Shown: one piece after another, positions 17,423 to 27,608 of the stretch
Layout: each line of letters opens with the position of its first letter
Numbering within the stretch: the first letter of the stretch is position 1
Assembly (NCBI RefSeq): GCF_041060425.1
Contig: NZ_JAULBC010000005.1
Location: 512,367-576,366 of the forward strand
Length of the DNA stretch: 64,000 nucleotides
Direction of reading: 5' to 3'
Source of the DNA: Danxiaibacter flavus
GTDB lineage: Bacteria; Bacteroidota; Bacteroidia; Chitinophagales; Chitinophagaceae
The notes under the pieces: model-generated
What the model was told of the DNA's origin: nothing
Seen by the model: only the letters and a program-made list of their open reading frames with translations
Database searches by the model: none
Translations under genes and position numbers: made by a program

Positions 17423-17550
17423 CCTCCGGTGGTGACCCCGCAAAGCTTAACGGTTTTACGATCATGGAGTTTTATAAACAGCTAGATAAAGTCTTAACAG
17501 AGATAGCTGTCCAAGCTCGTAAAGCAAAGGAAAACAAATTATCGAAGTAG
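16802..17550 (+). CDS. Tail assembly chaperone, -1 frameshifted long form (gpGT-like)
   Basis: The -1 frame is open from 17221 to the TAG at 17548-17550, seven bases before the tape-measure ATG. It would fuse ~152 residues of the short form to a ~97-residue highly charged helical tail (including FGKHVGKLIAETEESIE and MEFYKQLDKVLTE). The total is ~249 residues. The -1 frame alone has an in-frame ATG only at 17464, enough for 28 residues, so independent translation is unlikely. Long forms of this kind bind the tape measure during tail assembly. Confidence 0.6.
17251..17260 (+). promoter_or_regulatory. Slippery site for programmed -1 frameshift
   Basis: TTTTTTTTTG offers the canonical X XXY YYZ heptamers T TTT TTT and T TTT TTG in the zero frame. 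It lies 30 bp into the region where both frames are open. AAGGA just upstream could act as a weak internal Shine-Dalgarno. No obvious downstream stem-loop is seen. Confidence 0.6.
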
Positions 17551-17556
17551 TTTACA

Positions 17557-20500
17557 ATGGACAAAATCGTTGCGATTTTAAGTGTGCAAACAGAAGGGCA
17601 TGACGCAGCCGCTGAAGCAATTGGTGTCACCACTGAGGCCGATCGGGAGATGATGGAGCAGGCGAAGAAAACTCAGGCTGCTATAGCTGCTAAGAATAAA
17701 GAGATCGTCAGCACTAATGAGACAACCAAGAAAAGTATCGTTGATCTGGGCAATGCCTTGAATAACGTTGACAAAGCAACGCTAGGGGCTGCATACAAAA
17801 AGTCGTTACAGGATCTTCGAAAAGAGCTTCAGCTAACCAACGCTCAAACAAAACAGTTTTACCAAGACGTCATTAAGAACGGCCAGCTCGAACTAGTTAA
17901 TCCAGATAACGCTGATCAATTGGATAGCATCAGAGCGCTTATACAGGCGGCAACGGAAGAGCTGGAAAACTTTGGCAGCTCTACACAAAGGTCCGCGCAA
18001 ACAGCCACAGGACAGTTCCGAGCGATGAGGCAAGAACTGTTGGAAATGGAAGATGCCGGGTCTGACTTTTCCGAAAAATATCAGATGAGTTTTGAAGAAT
18101 TGAGTGTTGCCGCTGCAAAGCTTCAGGATGACATTGGGGACATGAGCACCCGGATCAGAGCTATGGCCAGCGATTCGTTTGCATTTGACGCAATGATTGA
18201 AGGCCTAACCGGAGTAGCGGGAGCCTTCAGCATCGCTCAAGGTGCAGCAGCTTTATTTGGAAGCGAAAATGAGGATCTGCAGAAAGCTCTACTTAAGGTA
18301 AACGCGGCAATGGCCATCCTACAGGGCCTACAATCGTTAAACAATATCATCAAAGATCAAAGTATCGCCAAGACAGGTGCCGAAGTTGCTCTCAGACGAA
18401 TTAACGCGGCATCCATCCAATTAGAGACTGCTACACAAAGCCAAAATATAGTTGTCCGGTACGCAGCAATTGCTGCACAGAAGTCATTAAATGCAGTAAT
18501 GTCTTTAAGCCCTGCTGGTATTCTTCTCATCAGCATTGGGGCACTGGCTACGGCTTTGCTTTATTTCACTTCAAGAACGAATGATGCGGCTGAGGCGCAA
18601 AAGAAGTTCAATGCTTCAATGGATGAAACGTTAAAGCTGAATGATTTATTTGTTAATGCCATCGGTCGCGCCGGTGATAAAAGGGTTGCTGAACTAAAAA
18701 AACAGAATGCATCTGCAGAACAAATAAGGAATGCAGAGATTGACACTCAGAAAGCACAGTTAGAACAGACTAAGAAAGTTCTTGCGGATAAAGAACAAGC
18801 TTATGATAATGCAAATGAGACATTAAGAAAAATAGCTAACAGGGAAATTTCAGTTACCAAGTCAGATGATAAATGGATTGAGGAGCTTCAAAAAACTAAG
18901 GACAACTATGAAAAGCTCCGAGAACAGGCTAATGACATGGACAATAAGATATCCATTTCTCTTATTAACAATGACGCAGAAACAGCCAAAGAGAGGCTAC
19001 AAAATAATACAGCCTTTTATGAAAAGCGTGTTGCCCAAGCAAAGGCCGGAACACGCGCCGAAATGCTTGCACAGATTGACCAGATACGAGCGAAAGCGAA
19101 TGAGGATATTAATTCAAGCTACAAAAGCGAAGATCAAAAGAAAACAATCGCTTTACAAGCGGCTAAAGACATTGCAGCTAAAAGGAAGGAAATTGAGCTT
19201 TATGACCTTAATACGGCAAAGACAATAGCTGATGATAAGGTTATCCTCGCCCAAGAAGGATCCAAAGAAGAACTCAATGCTAAAATAAATCAGCTCAATG
19301 CAACTAAAGCATTAGAAATAGCAAACGCAAATGGTAGTAAGGCGGCTATTAAAAAGATCAATGATGACTACCGGAAGCAAGAGCTGCAGTTAACGAAAGA
19401 TTTTAACCAGAAGGTTGCTGAAGATGCCATTAACACGCGTATCGCCATCGCGAACAGCCAAATTTCTCAACTGGAAATAAGTGGTGCGTCTGCTACTAAT
19501 GAAAAGCTTTTAAAACTTAAAGAGGACCTTATCGATGACCAAGCAAGGCTTGAGATTGTAGGAATTCAAAACTCTGAGAAAAACGAGGAGTTGCGTCGCG
19601 CTAAGATCCAGGCTGTTTACGATAAGGCCTTGGCTGATAAGAAGAAGCTTGAACGTGATAAAGCGCAGGCTGAAATAGACGCACAAAGCAGCAGATCTGA
19701 CTCATTCTATCAACAGGAACAAAATAAGTTAAGTCTCCTGGAGGATAAAATATCTGCCTACGGACCTGCAAGAAAGAAGCTTGACGACGCATACTACGAA
19801 AACGATCTAAGACAGATCGAAAATAGAGAGATTTCACTTAAAGCCTCACTAGATCGTGGTTTGATCAATCAGCAGGACTACAACTCCAAAATGGCAGAGC
19901 TTAGTCAGGCTCGGGCAGATGCTGATATCAAGAATACTGAGCGAACAGTCAAAAGAAGAATTGCTCTTGAGGAAGAGGCATTCAACGCTATCAAAGAGTT
20001 TGGCGATACGCTTTTCGACAATAAAAAATCAAACCTCCAAGCAGAGGCTGATAGAAACCAAGAGCTATATGATAAAAAGATAATCACCCAGGATGAGTAT
20101 AATAAACGGCAAAAGCAATTGCAAAGGGAGGAAGCTGCTATTAATAAGCAGAAAGCAATTTTTGATATTATCATTGACGGTGCTAAGAAAATATTTGAGA
20201 TTCAAACAATCGCAGCCACTTATGCTGCAAATCCCCTTACCGCAGCTTTGGCGCCCATGGCCTTAGCCCAAATACCTGTGATACTTGGTGAACAAGGCGT
20301 TGCACTAGGCTTAGTAGCAGCCCGCAAATTCAAAGATGGTAAAGTGCGAATCGACGGACCAGGTACCGAAACATCTGATTCCATCCCTGCAATGCTTTCT
20401 AAAAATGAAACGGTTATCAATGCTGCTGCCACCAAACGCTATCAGCCAGCACTTGAAGCAATCAACAGCATGAAGTTTGAAGAATATCTGGCTGGTCTCA

Positions 20501-20739
20501 ATATTCCTCACCTTCAGAATTATGATATCAAACTCCCTCCTGCCTCTGCGATAAGAACAAAGAATATTCAAATTGACTATGACAAGCTCGGAGCTGCAGT
20601 TGCTAAACATGTTGGCAACGTAAATGATATCGATATGCCCAATATGGAATTTACAATCGATGAAGACGGCGTTCACGCAATTATGAAAAGGAAGAATTCA
20701 GTCACAGAATTTCAAAATAAACGATACTCAACAAAGTAA
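17557..20739 (+). CDS. Phage tail tape measure protein
   Basis: This is a 1060-residue protein, mostly alpha-helical and rich in A, K, E and Q with long coiled-coil stretches. A hydrophobic segment (AGILLISIGALATALLYFTS) lies near residues 316-336. The C-terminus has GPGTETSDSIPAMLSKNETVIN, a signature often seen near the end of tape-measure proteins. It sets tail length and is ejected ahead of the DNA. By the usual ~1.5 A per residue rule it suggests a tail of roughly 150-160 nm. The last codon overlaps the next start by one base. Confidence 0.88.
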   Translation: MDKIVAILSVQTEGHDAAAEAIGVTTEADREMMEQAKKTQAAIAAKNKEIVSTNETTKKSIVDLGNALNNVDKATLGAAYKKSLQDLRKELQLTNAQTKQFYQDVIKNGQLELVNPDNADQLDSIRALIQAATEELENFGSSTQRSAQTATGQFRAMRQELLEMEDAGSDFSEKYQMSFEELSVAAAKLQDDIGDMSTRIRAMASDSFAFDAMIEGLTGVAGAFSIAQGAAALFGSENEDLQKALLKVNAAMAILQGLQSLNNIIKDQSIAKTGAEVALRRINAASIQLETATQSQNIVVRYAAIAAQKSLNAVMSLSPAGILLISIGALATALLYFTSRTNDAAEAQKKFNASMDETLKLNDLFVNAIGRAGDKRVAELKKQNASAEQIRNAEIDTQKAQLEQTKKVLADKEQAYDNANETLRKIANREISVTKSDDKWIEELQKTKDNYEKLREQANDMDNKISISLINNDAETAKERLQNNTAFYEKRVAQAKAGTRAEMLAQIDQIRAKANEDINSSYKSEDQKKTIALQAAKDIAAKRKEIELYDLNTAKTIADDKVILAQEGSKEELNAKINQLNATKALEIANANGSKAAIKKINDDYRKQELQLTKDFNQKVAEDAINTRIAIANSQISQLEISGASATNEKLLKLKEDLIDDQARLEIVGIQNSEKNEELRRAKIQAVYDKALADKKKLERDKAQAEIDAQSSRSDSFYQQEQNKLSLLEDKISAYGPARKKLDDAYYENDLRQIENREISLKASLDRGLINQQDYNSKMAELSQARADADIKNTERTVKRRIALEEEAFNAIKEFGDTLFDNKKSNLQAEADRNQELYDKKIITQDEYNKRQKQLQREEAAINKQKAIFDIIIDGAKKIFEIQTIAATYAANPLTAALAPMALAQIPVILGEQGVALGLVAARKFKDGKVRIDGPGTETSDSIPAMLSKNETVINAAATKRYQPALEAINSMKFEEYLAGLNIPHLQNYDIKLPPASAIRTKNIQIDYDKLGAAVAKHVGNVNDIDMPNMEFTIDEDGVHAIMKRKNSVTEFQNKRYSTK

Positions 20740-22967
20740 TGGAATGGAGATTCACCATAATAGACCGTGACAATAACAAGACTGTAATTGATGAGCCTGT
20801 TGGTTGGAATGATATAAAGTTCAAGCTCAGTCGTGACAAGGATATGCACGGCCTATTCTACGACTACACGGCAAACAGCTTCGAATTTTGGGGACCTGCT
20901 CGAACGATTATAAAACAGGAATATGAAACTTATGGGCTCGAAGGTGTTATGTTCCTGCAGGCAGAATACCAATGCCATAAAGGTTGGCTACCATTTACTA
21001 CCGGCCGCATCATCTTCGCCAACTATAGTGAATCAACAGGATCCGATTGCTTTGTGAAGGCTGGAATTGACAATATCAGCGAGATCGTGACACTAAAAAA
21101 TAGAATAGAGCAGAGTGTAGATCTGCTCTCTCTCAAAGCATTTGATGACGTTACCGATCTGGATTATTATTCTACCCTCAAGAAAAACATTGAGTTACCA
21201 TCCAAGGCCATTCCGCTGACGACTAAAGCAATGAATGAAAGTTCTCTCGTAAGTGAAAACTTTACCAATAACTCGCAGTGGTTTACAAATACCGGTGGCA
21301 GTCCGCAAATGCGTGCCCAGTTCATTCCTGGATTCACAAAAACAATCTCTACAACCGTTAATGAATCGACGATCTGGAACACGGCTCAAATGATCAACGG
21401 CGGGTTCAACGGCCAGCCCGCAACTGGATTGATGCCACTGATTGACTTCAAGCAACTTGATACTCCATTAAAGTGCATCTCATCTCAAATGCATGTAAAG
21501 TTCCGAATGAAAGGAAGCGTAGCTGTTGCCGGAGGATCACTTTCAGGTGGCCAGCTCCAACTGATGAGGCTAGGAGCAGGAAAGGACCCGGCTGTTGCGA
21601 CTAACTATGATAGACTCGCTGACAATAATATCCTGTTCTCTGGCTTTGATATCTCTCATGAACTTGATGTTGCCATGGACGTCGGGGATCAGCTGTGGCT
21701 GTATATTTTCATATTTGCCACCAATCCGGACGGCTTTACAAATTTTACAATCACGGAGTCCCCTGAATGTTTTATTGAACTGTCTCTTATCAGCAAATGC
21801 GATCCTACGCATGCTGATGTATTTATGATCAATGAGGCCTTAAGTCGAACCATTGAGAATATAACAAACAACAAGATGAAGTTATACTCCGAGTATTTCG
21901 GCCGGCCGGATAGCCAACCATTCGCAATGGATCTATTGGGGCGCGGATCTCTCGAAGCAATTACAAGCGGTTTAAAGATTCGTCGAGTTGTTAGTAAGGA
22001 CGGCACAGACAAACAGTTCTTTGTTAACCTTAAGCAGCTATTCAATGACCTGTCTGCAATACACTGCCTTGGCATGGGCATTCAGTCGATGGAAGACAAC
22101 TTCGATTTGACGGACGATCTCACGAACATGTATAACCCTTATTACCTGGTGCGGATAGAAGACTGGAAATGGTTCTACAAGGATAACGTCATTTTCACCT
22201 GCAGCGATGTTGACGGCGTCACAAAGCAAATAGTTACAGACAAGCACATTGCCAAGTTTGTAACCGGGTACGAAAAATGGGAAGCAGAACAGGAGTCAGG
22301 ACTGGATGAGTTTCTTACCAAAAGGAGCTATGCGACACAGCTTACACAAGTTGACAACTCACTCGAAAAAGTGTGTAAGATGATAGCTTCCGGATATGCA
22401 TTAGAGTTCACCAGAAGGCAAGACCAGACAAATACTGACTGGCGTTACGATAACGAAACCTTCATCATTTGCCTAAATAGCGACTTCACTGCTCAAGTAG
22501 GCGGCATTGACAATCCTGAAAACATAGTGGATCCTGATACGGTTTATAACTTCCGGATCTCGCCTACCCGCAACCTCATGCGATGGTTTGCTTATATCAT
22601 TTCATCGTACCGAGATGCTGCAGGCAAAAAAATAAAATTCACTGCGGGTGATGGTAACCTGGTGGCCAAGGGACAGCAAAGTGCTCCTTACGGAAAGATG
22701 GATAATGCACCGCTCCAAGAGAACCAGGATATTGACGCCAGCATTTTCTTTCATCCGGAATATTCAACGCCGATCCTGCGAAATGAAACGGTTCAGTTCA
22801 GTTATCCATTAACTGCTGCAGGGTTCAAAAACCTAATCAACAATCCTTATGGTCTGATCAGTTGGACCTGCAAGAAAGAAAAAGGATCCGGATGGATTAG
22901 CGAGATCACTTACGAGCCAAATACCGGTATTGCATCTTTTACACTCATTCCTAAAATAGAATCATGA
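20739..22967 (+). CDS. Probable distal tail / tail-tip protein
   Basis: This is a 742-residue protein. It starts one base inside the tape-measure stop and overlaps the next gene by 4 bp. The N-terminus (MEWRFTIIDRDNNKTVIDEPVGWNDIKFKLSRD) is shared in style with tail proteins of Bacteroidota phages. In long-tailed phages the genes after the tape measure encode the distal tail and tail-associated hub proteins, so a baseplate role is likely. I see no peptidase or hydrolase motif. Confidence 0.6.
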   Translation: MEWRFTIIDRDNNKTVIDEPVGWNDIKFKLSRDKDMHGLFYDYTANSFEFWGPARTIIKQEYETYGLEGVMFLQAEYQCHKGWLPFTTGRIIFANYSESTGSDCFVKAGIDNISEIVTLKNRIEQSVDLLSLKAFDDVTDLDYYSTLKKNIELPSKAIPLTTKAMNESSLVSENFTNNSQWFTNTGGSPQMRAQFIPGFTKTISTTVNESTIWNTAQMINGGFNGQPATGLMPLIDFKQLDTPLKCISSQMHVKFRMKGSVAVAGGSLSGGQLQLMRLGAGKDPAVATNYDRLADNNILFSGFDISHELDVAMDVGDQLWLYIFIFATNPDGFTNFTITESPECFIELSLISKCDPTHADVFMINEALSRTIENITNNKMKLYSEYFGRPDSQPFAMDLLGRGSLEAITSGLKIRRVVSKDGTDKQFFVNLKQLFNDLSAIHCLGMGIQSMEDNFDLTDDLTNMYNPYYLVRIEDWKWFYKDNVIFTCSDVDGVTKQIVTDKHIAKFVTGYEKWEAEQESGLDEFLTKRSYATQLTQVDNSLEKVCKMIASGYALEFTRRQDQTNTDWRYDNETFIICLNSDFTAQVGGIDNPENIVDPDTVYNFRISPTRNLMRWFAYIISSYRDAAGKKIKFTAGDGNLVAKGQQSAPYGKMDNAPLQENQDIDASIFFHPEYSTPILRNETVQFSYPLTAAGFKNLINNPYGLISWTCKKEKGSGWISEITYEPNTGIASFTLIPKIES

Positions 22968-24001
22968 GTTACGAAATAACCACACCCAAAGCTTCCTTTG
23001 TACAGTTCTCAGGGGTGCCGCAACGAGACAGCCTTGAGGCATTTGGTTTTACTCTGCCTGAGTACGATAAGTTCAATGCTGCTTTCCAGTTTGGTATTAT
23101 GGATAGCGCAACAAAAGGATATACGGTGCCTACCACAATGGAGCTATGGGTGAGTATCTGCACTACTTCAGGAACGTTGATCGCCAAGCTCAATCAACCA
23201 ACGCTTCTTGAAACGGCGGTAAAGTTTACGATGCCTTCGACCAATATTGTCTTAAAGTCAATAAAATATGGTGATTTTACGCGTGAATATTCTTCGCCAA
23301 GTGTAAACAAAGCAGGATTGTCTGCAGTGTTGTTAAGTGACTTCGGCATTGACTCAGATCCGGTTAATATGGTTGCTTATTGTGGGGCTCCGGACTTGGT
23401 AATAAGCTATATGAACGGCGTTATTATATCGCAGCTCGCTTCAGTGAGAACTTATAAAACGCTTTACGCGGACGCCAATACAGCTATACAAAGTCTTGTG
23501 AAGCCGGGTAAGTGTTACTGCTATTGTATCGCAGACGGCCCTGGAGCTGTACTTGATCGATCAAACGTATTTACCAGGTCAACGACTGCTCGCTTTATAA
23601 CACAATTGCGTTACCGCAACAACGAAGATGCCTTTGGTTTTACCTATCCCGTGTCAACGGTATATAATCGTGTATCGCTCCCGCTGTATTTAAAAGGCAT
23701 GCAGCCATTGTTCACCAAAAAGTTATACCGGAAAAGTAACGGCAAAAACTTGGTCCTGTCTGCGCAGATGGATAAGCAAGTAGAAGTGACCACGGATTGG
23801 ATGCCGGAATTTTATCATGAGTGCTTATCGCTGGCATTAATTCATGATCAGGTTGAATTTCTTGAAAGTAACTCGTGGATAGGTTATGTCATTGATCAAG
23901 ACTATAAAATAGAGTGGGATGAAAATGCGGTTGATAGAGGGCTGGGATCAGCAAAGCTCAAAACTCAAACATATAACTACAGTAATGACAACTGTAGTTA
24001 A
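22964..24001 (+). CDS. Tail-tip-associated protein, unknown family
   Basis: This 345-residue, mainly beta-strand protein is translationally coupled to the preceding tail gene by a 4-bp ATGA overlap. There are no recognisable motifs; a CYCYCIADG stretch is noteworthy. It is the last gene of the tail-tip block before the portal gene, so a baseplate or adsorption function is likely by context only. Confidence 0.5.
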   Translation: MSYEITTPKASFVQFSGVPQRDSLEAFGFTLPEYDKFNAAFQFGIMDSATKGYTVPTTMELWVSICTTSGTLIAKLNQPTLLETAVKFTMPSTNIVLKSIKYGDFTREYSSPSVNKAGLSAVLLSDFGIDSDPVNMVAYCGAPDLVISYMNGVIISQLASVRTYKTLYADANTAIQSLVKPGKCYCYCIADGPGAVLDRSNVFTRSTTARFITQLRYRNNEDAFGFTYPVSTVYNRVSLPLYLKGMQPLFTKKLYRKSNGKNLVLSAQMDKQVEVTTDWMPEFYHECLSLALIHDQVEFLESNSWIGYVIDQDYKIEWDENAVDRGLGSAKLKTQTYNYSNDNCS

Positions 24002-24059
24002 ACGGTGCATGCTGAAATGCGGCACAATGGAACCAATAGATCGTTTTAATCAAATCTAA

Positions 24060-25850
24060 ATGAACAAGGTTTTTACAAAGGACGAACTGAGCCTTTATTT
24101 TACAGGTGGCAAAAAACACTCTGCTTATCTTGAGACGGTAAAGCAATATGAGAAAATAAACTGTCATGCAAACGGTCTCGTGCCTGGCGATCTGATAAAG
24201 AAGCGTCGGCCAAGGGAAAGCGAGGAAATTTTAAAGTACCGCACTGATATCTATATACCCAAGACAAAGCATCCTATTTATAAGGTCATCAACAGCTTAA
24301 GCAAGATCAGGCGTTCACCGGATTGGAGTATCAATTACGACAAGGTTGAAAGCCCGGCGAGAATTATACCGGAGGAAAGCCTCCAAACATATTGCGAGGA
24401 AGAGTATCCTGGTTTTACGTCCGTAACAAACTGGATGTTCTCAGTTGCGCTTAAAAATATTTGCATCGATGCCAATGCGGTGATTGCCGTTTTTCCGGTT
24501 GATCCCAATATTGCTTCAAATCAGTTTTATAAGCCAATGGCCATGTTGTTTAACAGCCCAGAGGTTATCTATTTCGAAGAAACTGCTAATTATGCCGTTT
24601 TAAAAAGCAAGGAAAAAAATAAGATCGTTTTGGATAGCGGCAAATTTGAAGACGGCGATGTTTACTATATTATTACTGATCAGGAGTTCTTTAGGTATGA
24701 GAAGCAGATGAGTGGTGAATTCTTGCAGACTCAGTATATAAATCATAAGCTCGGCCGCTTGCCCGTTTTTAAAGTGCCTTCTGTTTTCCTGACCCAAAAA
24801 GATAATGTAGTGATACAGGAAAGCCGCATAGCTCCAATGATACCTCATTTGGATGAAGCGGCTCGCGAATATAGCGACCTGCAAGCCAGCAAGGTTCAGC
24901 ATATGTTCCCACTGTTTTGGTACATCGATACAAAAAAATGTGATTCTTGCCAGGGTACCGGTAAAGAAGTAGATCAGTCTGATCCAAACAAAGTTTTAAA
25001 GAAATGTTCAAAGTGTAATGGTAGTGGTAAAGCTGTTTTCTCACCTTACGTTAATATGGCTGTTAAACCTCCCGAAATCACAGAAGGCGTGTCGGCGAAT
25101 CTACCCTTCCCTCCAGCAGGTTATATAGCCAAGGATGTTGAAATTCTCAAGCTGCAGGAAGAGAGTGTTGACAAGAACCTATTCGGTGCCTTGTCATCCA
25201 TAAACATGCAGTTCCTCGATCAAACTCCACTTAACATATCAGGCGAGGCGAAGAATGTGGACCGTGAAGAGCTTAACAACTTTGTCTACTCGGTGGCAGA
25301 AGATATTGTGGCATGCATGGACAAGATATATGATCTCATCTGCTTGTGGCGCTATTCGTATATCGCACCAAATAAAGCAGATCGCAAAAAAATGCTTCCT
25401 CAAATAGCTGTACCCGAACAATTCGACTTATTGCCAGCAAGCTACCTAATGGACGAGATTTCAAAAGCTACGTCAAGTAAAGGCGTAAGTCCAATAATTA
25501 TCATGGGATTGCAAAAAGAGTATGCTGTGAAAAAGTTTTATAACAATCCTGGTATCGGTGATTTATTGGCTACAGTATGCGAATTGGATCCTTTGCCCGG
25601 GCTTACAGATGATGAAAAGATGATAAGGCTAAGCAACCATGGCATAAGCATGGAAGATTACGTCATCAGTTCCAACTTGCTTTCTTTTGTTAAGATGGCT
25701 GTTTTCGAAGACAAAAATTTCATGGGCCTCGATTATTCGAAGCAAATAGATAAGATGAAGGAGTATGCTAAGGTCAAGATGAAAGATATTTCTGGCGCCA
25801 CTGAAATAAAGAACTCACTGAATGACCAACCGATAATAAATCAAGCCTAA
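24060..25850 (+). CDS. Portal protein with DnaJ-type zinc-knuckle insertion
   Basis: This is a 596-residue protein. Its size, its place just before a MuF-like head protein, and stretches such as HPIYKVINSLSKIRRSPDW and APMIPHLDEAAREYSDLQASK fit a portal. Inside it, Cys294, 297, 316 and 319 form two CxxCxGxG units (CDSCQGTG and CSKCNGSG), the pattern of the DnaJ zinc-binding region. That would make a small zinc ribbon projecting from the portal. The portal forms the dodecameric DNA channel at the capsid vertex. Family assignment is by context, so moderately sure. Confidence 0.7.
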   Translation: MNKVFTKDELSLYFTGGKKHSAYLETVKQYEKINCHANGLVPGDLIKKRRPRESEEILKYRTDIYIPKTKHPIYKVINSLSKIRRSPDWSINYDKVESPARIIPEESLQTYCEEEYPGFTSVTNWMFSVALKNICIDANAVIAVFPVDPNIASNQFYKPMAMLFNSPEVIYFEETANYAVLKSKEKNKIVLDSGKFEDGDVYYIITDQEFFRYEKQMSGEFLQTQYINHKLGRLPVFKVPSVFLTQKDNVVIQESRIAPMIPHLDEAAREYSDLQASKVQHMFPLFWYIDTKKCDSCQGTGKEVDQSDPNKVLKKCSKCNGSGKAVFSPYVNMAVKPPEITEGVSANLPFPPAGYIAKDVEILKLQEESVDKNLFGALSSINMQFLDQTPLNISGEAKNVDREELNNFVYSVAEDIVACMDKIYDLICLWRYSYIAPNKADRKKMLPQIAVPEQFDLLPASYLMDEISKATSSKGVSPIIIMGLQKEYAVKKFYNNPGIGDLLATVCELDPLPGLTDDEKMIRLSNHGISMEDYVISSNLLSFVKMAVFEDKNFMGLDYSKQIDKMKEYAKVKMKDISGATEIKNSLNDQPIINQA

Positions 25851-25858
25851 GCCTACCA

Positions 25859-27295
25859 ATGGAGAAGCAGATTGACAATATAATAACTGCCATAGAAGTG
25901 GCAATTGATGATTTTCAAAAGCAGATTCCAGGCATACAGGAAAAAATGTTTAATGAGCTGCAGACGCTTGTTAAAGATCTTGGCGTGCAGAATGGTAAAA
26001 TTCTGGCTAACCTGGATAACTTGAAACTGATAGGTAATATCAAGAATAAGATTGAAAGGATCATTATCAGCAATTCTTATAAGGCAAAGGTTCAGCAATT
26101 TGTAAAGTCGTATCAAGCAGTAAGAAATCTTCACGATGACTATTTTGCACAGTTTAATGTCACCTTTCCGAAGAAAGAGACGTACGACGTAATAAAGCAG
26201 CTGGCTGTGGACTCTACGCTCAATTCTCTTTTAGGTGCTGGCATATCTGCGAATGTTATCGATAAGGTTGGTGAGATTTTAAAAACCAACACGACCTCTG
26301 CCGCGTCGTATTCTGATATGATAAATCAGTTACGGAGTTATGTCCTTACGGGAAATGAAACCGAAGGAGTTCTTGAGCGTTACACAAAGCAGATAACTAC
26401 GGATGCTATCAATCAGTATTCCGCTCAATACCATCAGGCAGTTTCCTCAGACCTGAATTTTAGTTGGGGTCGATATGTTGGAAGCAACATAACAACTTCC
26501 CGGGAGTTTTGTCTTAAGCTTACCAAAAAGGATTATATCCACAAAAGCGAGTTGCCGGAAATTATTAAAGGCGATATCGACGGCCATCAATGTAAGCTTT
26601 CAAAGTCTACCGGTCTTCCATTGGGCATGGTTTCAGGAACAACGCCGGGAAACTTCCAAATATATCGCGGCGGCTACAACTGTGGCCATCAATTTTTGAT
26701 GGTGCCTGACAGCTCTGTGCCAGAAGCAACAAAAAATAGAATTCTCATCGTTCCAGTTGAAAAGCTTAAGAAAGACGGCTATGAGACTATTGCGCATGAT
26801 GATAAAAAAGGAAATTACATCATGGCTCATCCTGACCATGTAGCCAATAAAAATAAAAAGGATGGAGCTAAGGAAATGGCTAATAATGTAGCCATGGCAA
26901 AGCTGTTTTTTGGTCGTGGATCCAGCATTGAACTAATGCCAAGTGATATTGAAAAGCCTTCCTTGGACGCGAAGATTGACGGCAAACTATGGGAATTTGA
27001 AACAGTTCATAAGGATAAGTTTTCCTCTATTCAAAATCGAATTCACGAAGCGTCAAAACAGATTTTAAACTATAATCGGGCTTTTAGAGAGCGGAATCCT
27101 GTAAACCTGGCTATCGCCCTCCCTGACAATGTTAGTAAAGAGAATATTTACAGCGCCCTTAGACTAGCGGTAAAACACAATTATAGGATTGATCGGCTCA
27201 GTCTTAAGGTTGGGGATGCATTAATTGAGTTGACAAAAGAAGATATTCACCAAGGTAAATTTTACGGAATAGTCGCTGATATGCTAAAACGATAA
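25859..27295 (+). CDS. MuF-like head protein fused to a nuclease-like toxin domain
   Basis: This is a 478-residue protein. Residues ~185-285 resemble MuF/minor-head proteins: a helical lead (ERYTKQITTDAINQYSAQYH), then TSREFCLKL, and later GGYNCGHQFLMV, the Cys/His end of the fold. From ~residue 343 a separate domain begins. It contains SLDAKIDGKLWEFET, then SSIQNRIHEASKQILNYN and a strand VNLAIAL, a pattern seen in C-terminal nuclease domains of polymorphic toxins of the CdiA-CT or BECR type. MuF-toxin fusions occur in temperate phages and may be packaged in the virion. A possible immunity pair lies downstream on the other strand. Confidence 0.65.
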   Translation: MEKQIDNIITAIEVAIDDFQKQIPGIQEKMFNELQTLVKDLGVQNGKILANLDNLKLIGNIKNKIERIIISNSYKAKVQQFVKSYQAVRNLHDDYFAQFNVTFPKKETYDVIKQLAVDSTLNSLLGAGISANVIDKVGEILKTNTTSAASYSDMINQLRSYVLTGNETEGVLERYTKQITTDAINQYSAQYHQAVSSDLNFSWGRYVGSNITTSREFCLKLTKKDYIHKSELPEIIKGDIDGHQCKLSKSTGLPLGMVSGTTPGNFQIYRGGYNCGHQFLMVPDSSVPEATKNRILIVPVEKLKKDGYETIAHDDKKGNYIMAHPDHVANKNKKDGAKEMANNVAMAKLFFGRGSSIELMPSDIEKPSLDAKIDGKLWEFETVHKDKFSSIQNRIHEASKQILNYNRAFRERNPVNLAIALPDNVSKENIYSALRLAVKHNYRIDRLSLKVGDALIELTKEDIHQGKFYGIVADMLKR

Positions 27296-27371
27296 AAGGT
27301 CACCAATAGCGACCTCTTATCCCGAGTAGTGGAGCAGAACCCCTCTACGAATGCAACAAAATTAATATTTT

Positions 27372-27608
27372 TTATTTATCTGGCAAATTTTCAGGTGGTG
27401 TAATGGTGTTGACATTCATGCGATGGGCTTTAAAATAGTTGCAGCCGAACGTGCTGAACGTATAAATTGCACTGGGGTCGTATGGTGATTCATGGACATC
27501 TTTTATAATTTCATCTTTTACCCAGGCGCTCGAACAAATCCCGTATTGCTTATCACCAATCCTGGTGAATGCCCATTCCCAATGAATGCAGTATTTACAA
27601 AATCCCAT
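27372..27608 (-). CDS. Small Cys-rich protein, candidate immunity gene
   Basis: This 78-residue protein has CKYC at residues 4-7, further cysteines near residues 25 and 56, and many aromatic residues, so it could bind zinc. It is the second gene of a two-gene leftward unit whose first gene ends in the overlap TAATG. The unit is the only minus-strand island inside the structural operon and lies directly behind the MuF-nuclease gene. An own promoter would allow expression in the lysogen, as immunity would need. No family is recognised. Confidence 0.6.
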   Translation of the reverse strand: MGFCKYCIHWEWAFTRIGDKQYGICSSAWVKDEIIKDVHESPYDPSAIYTFSTFGCNYFKAHRMNVNTITPPENLPDK

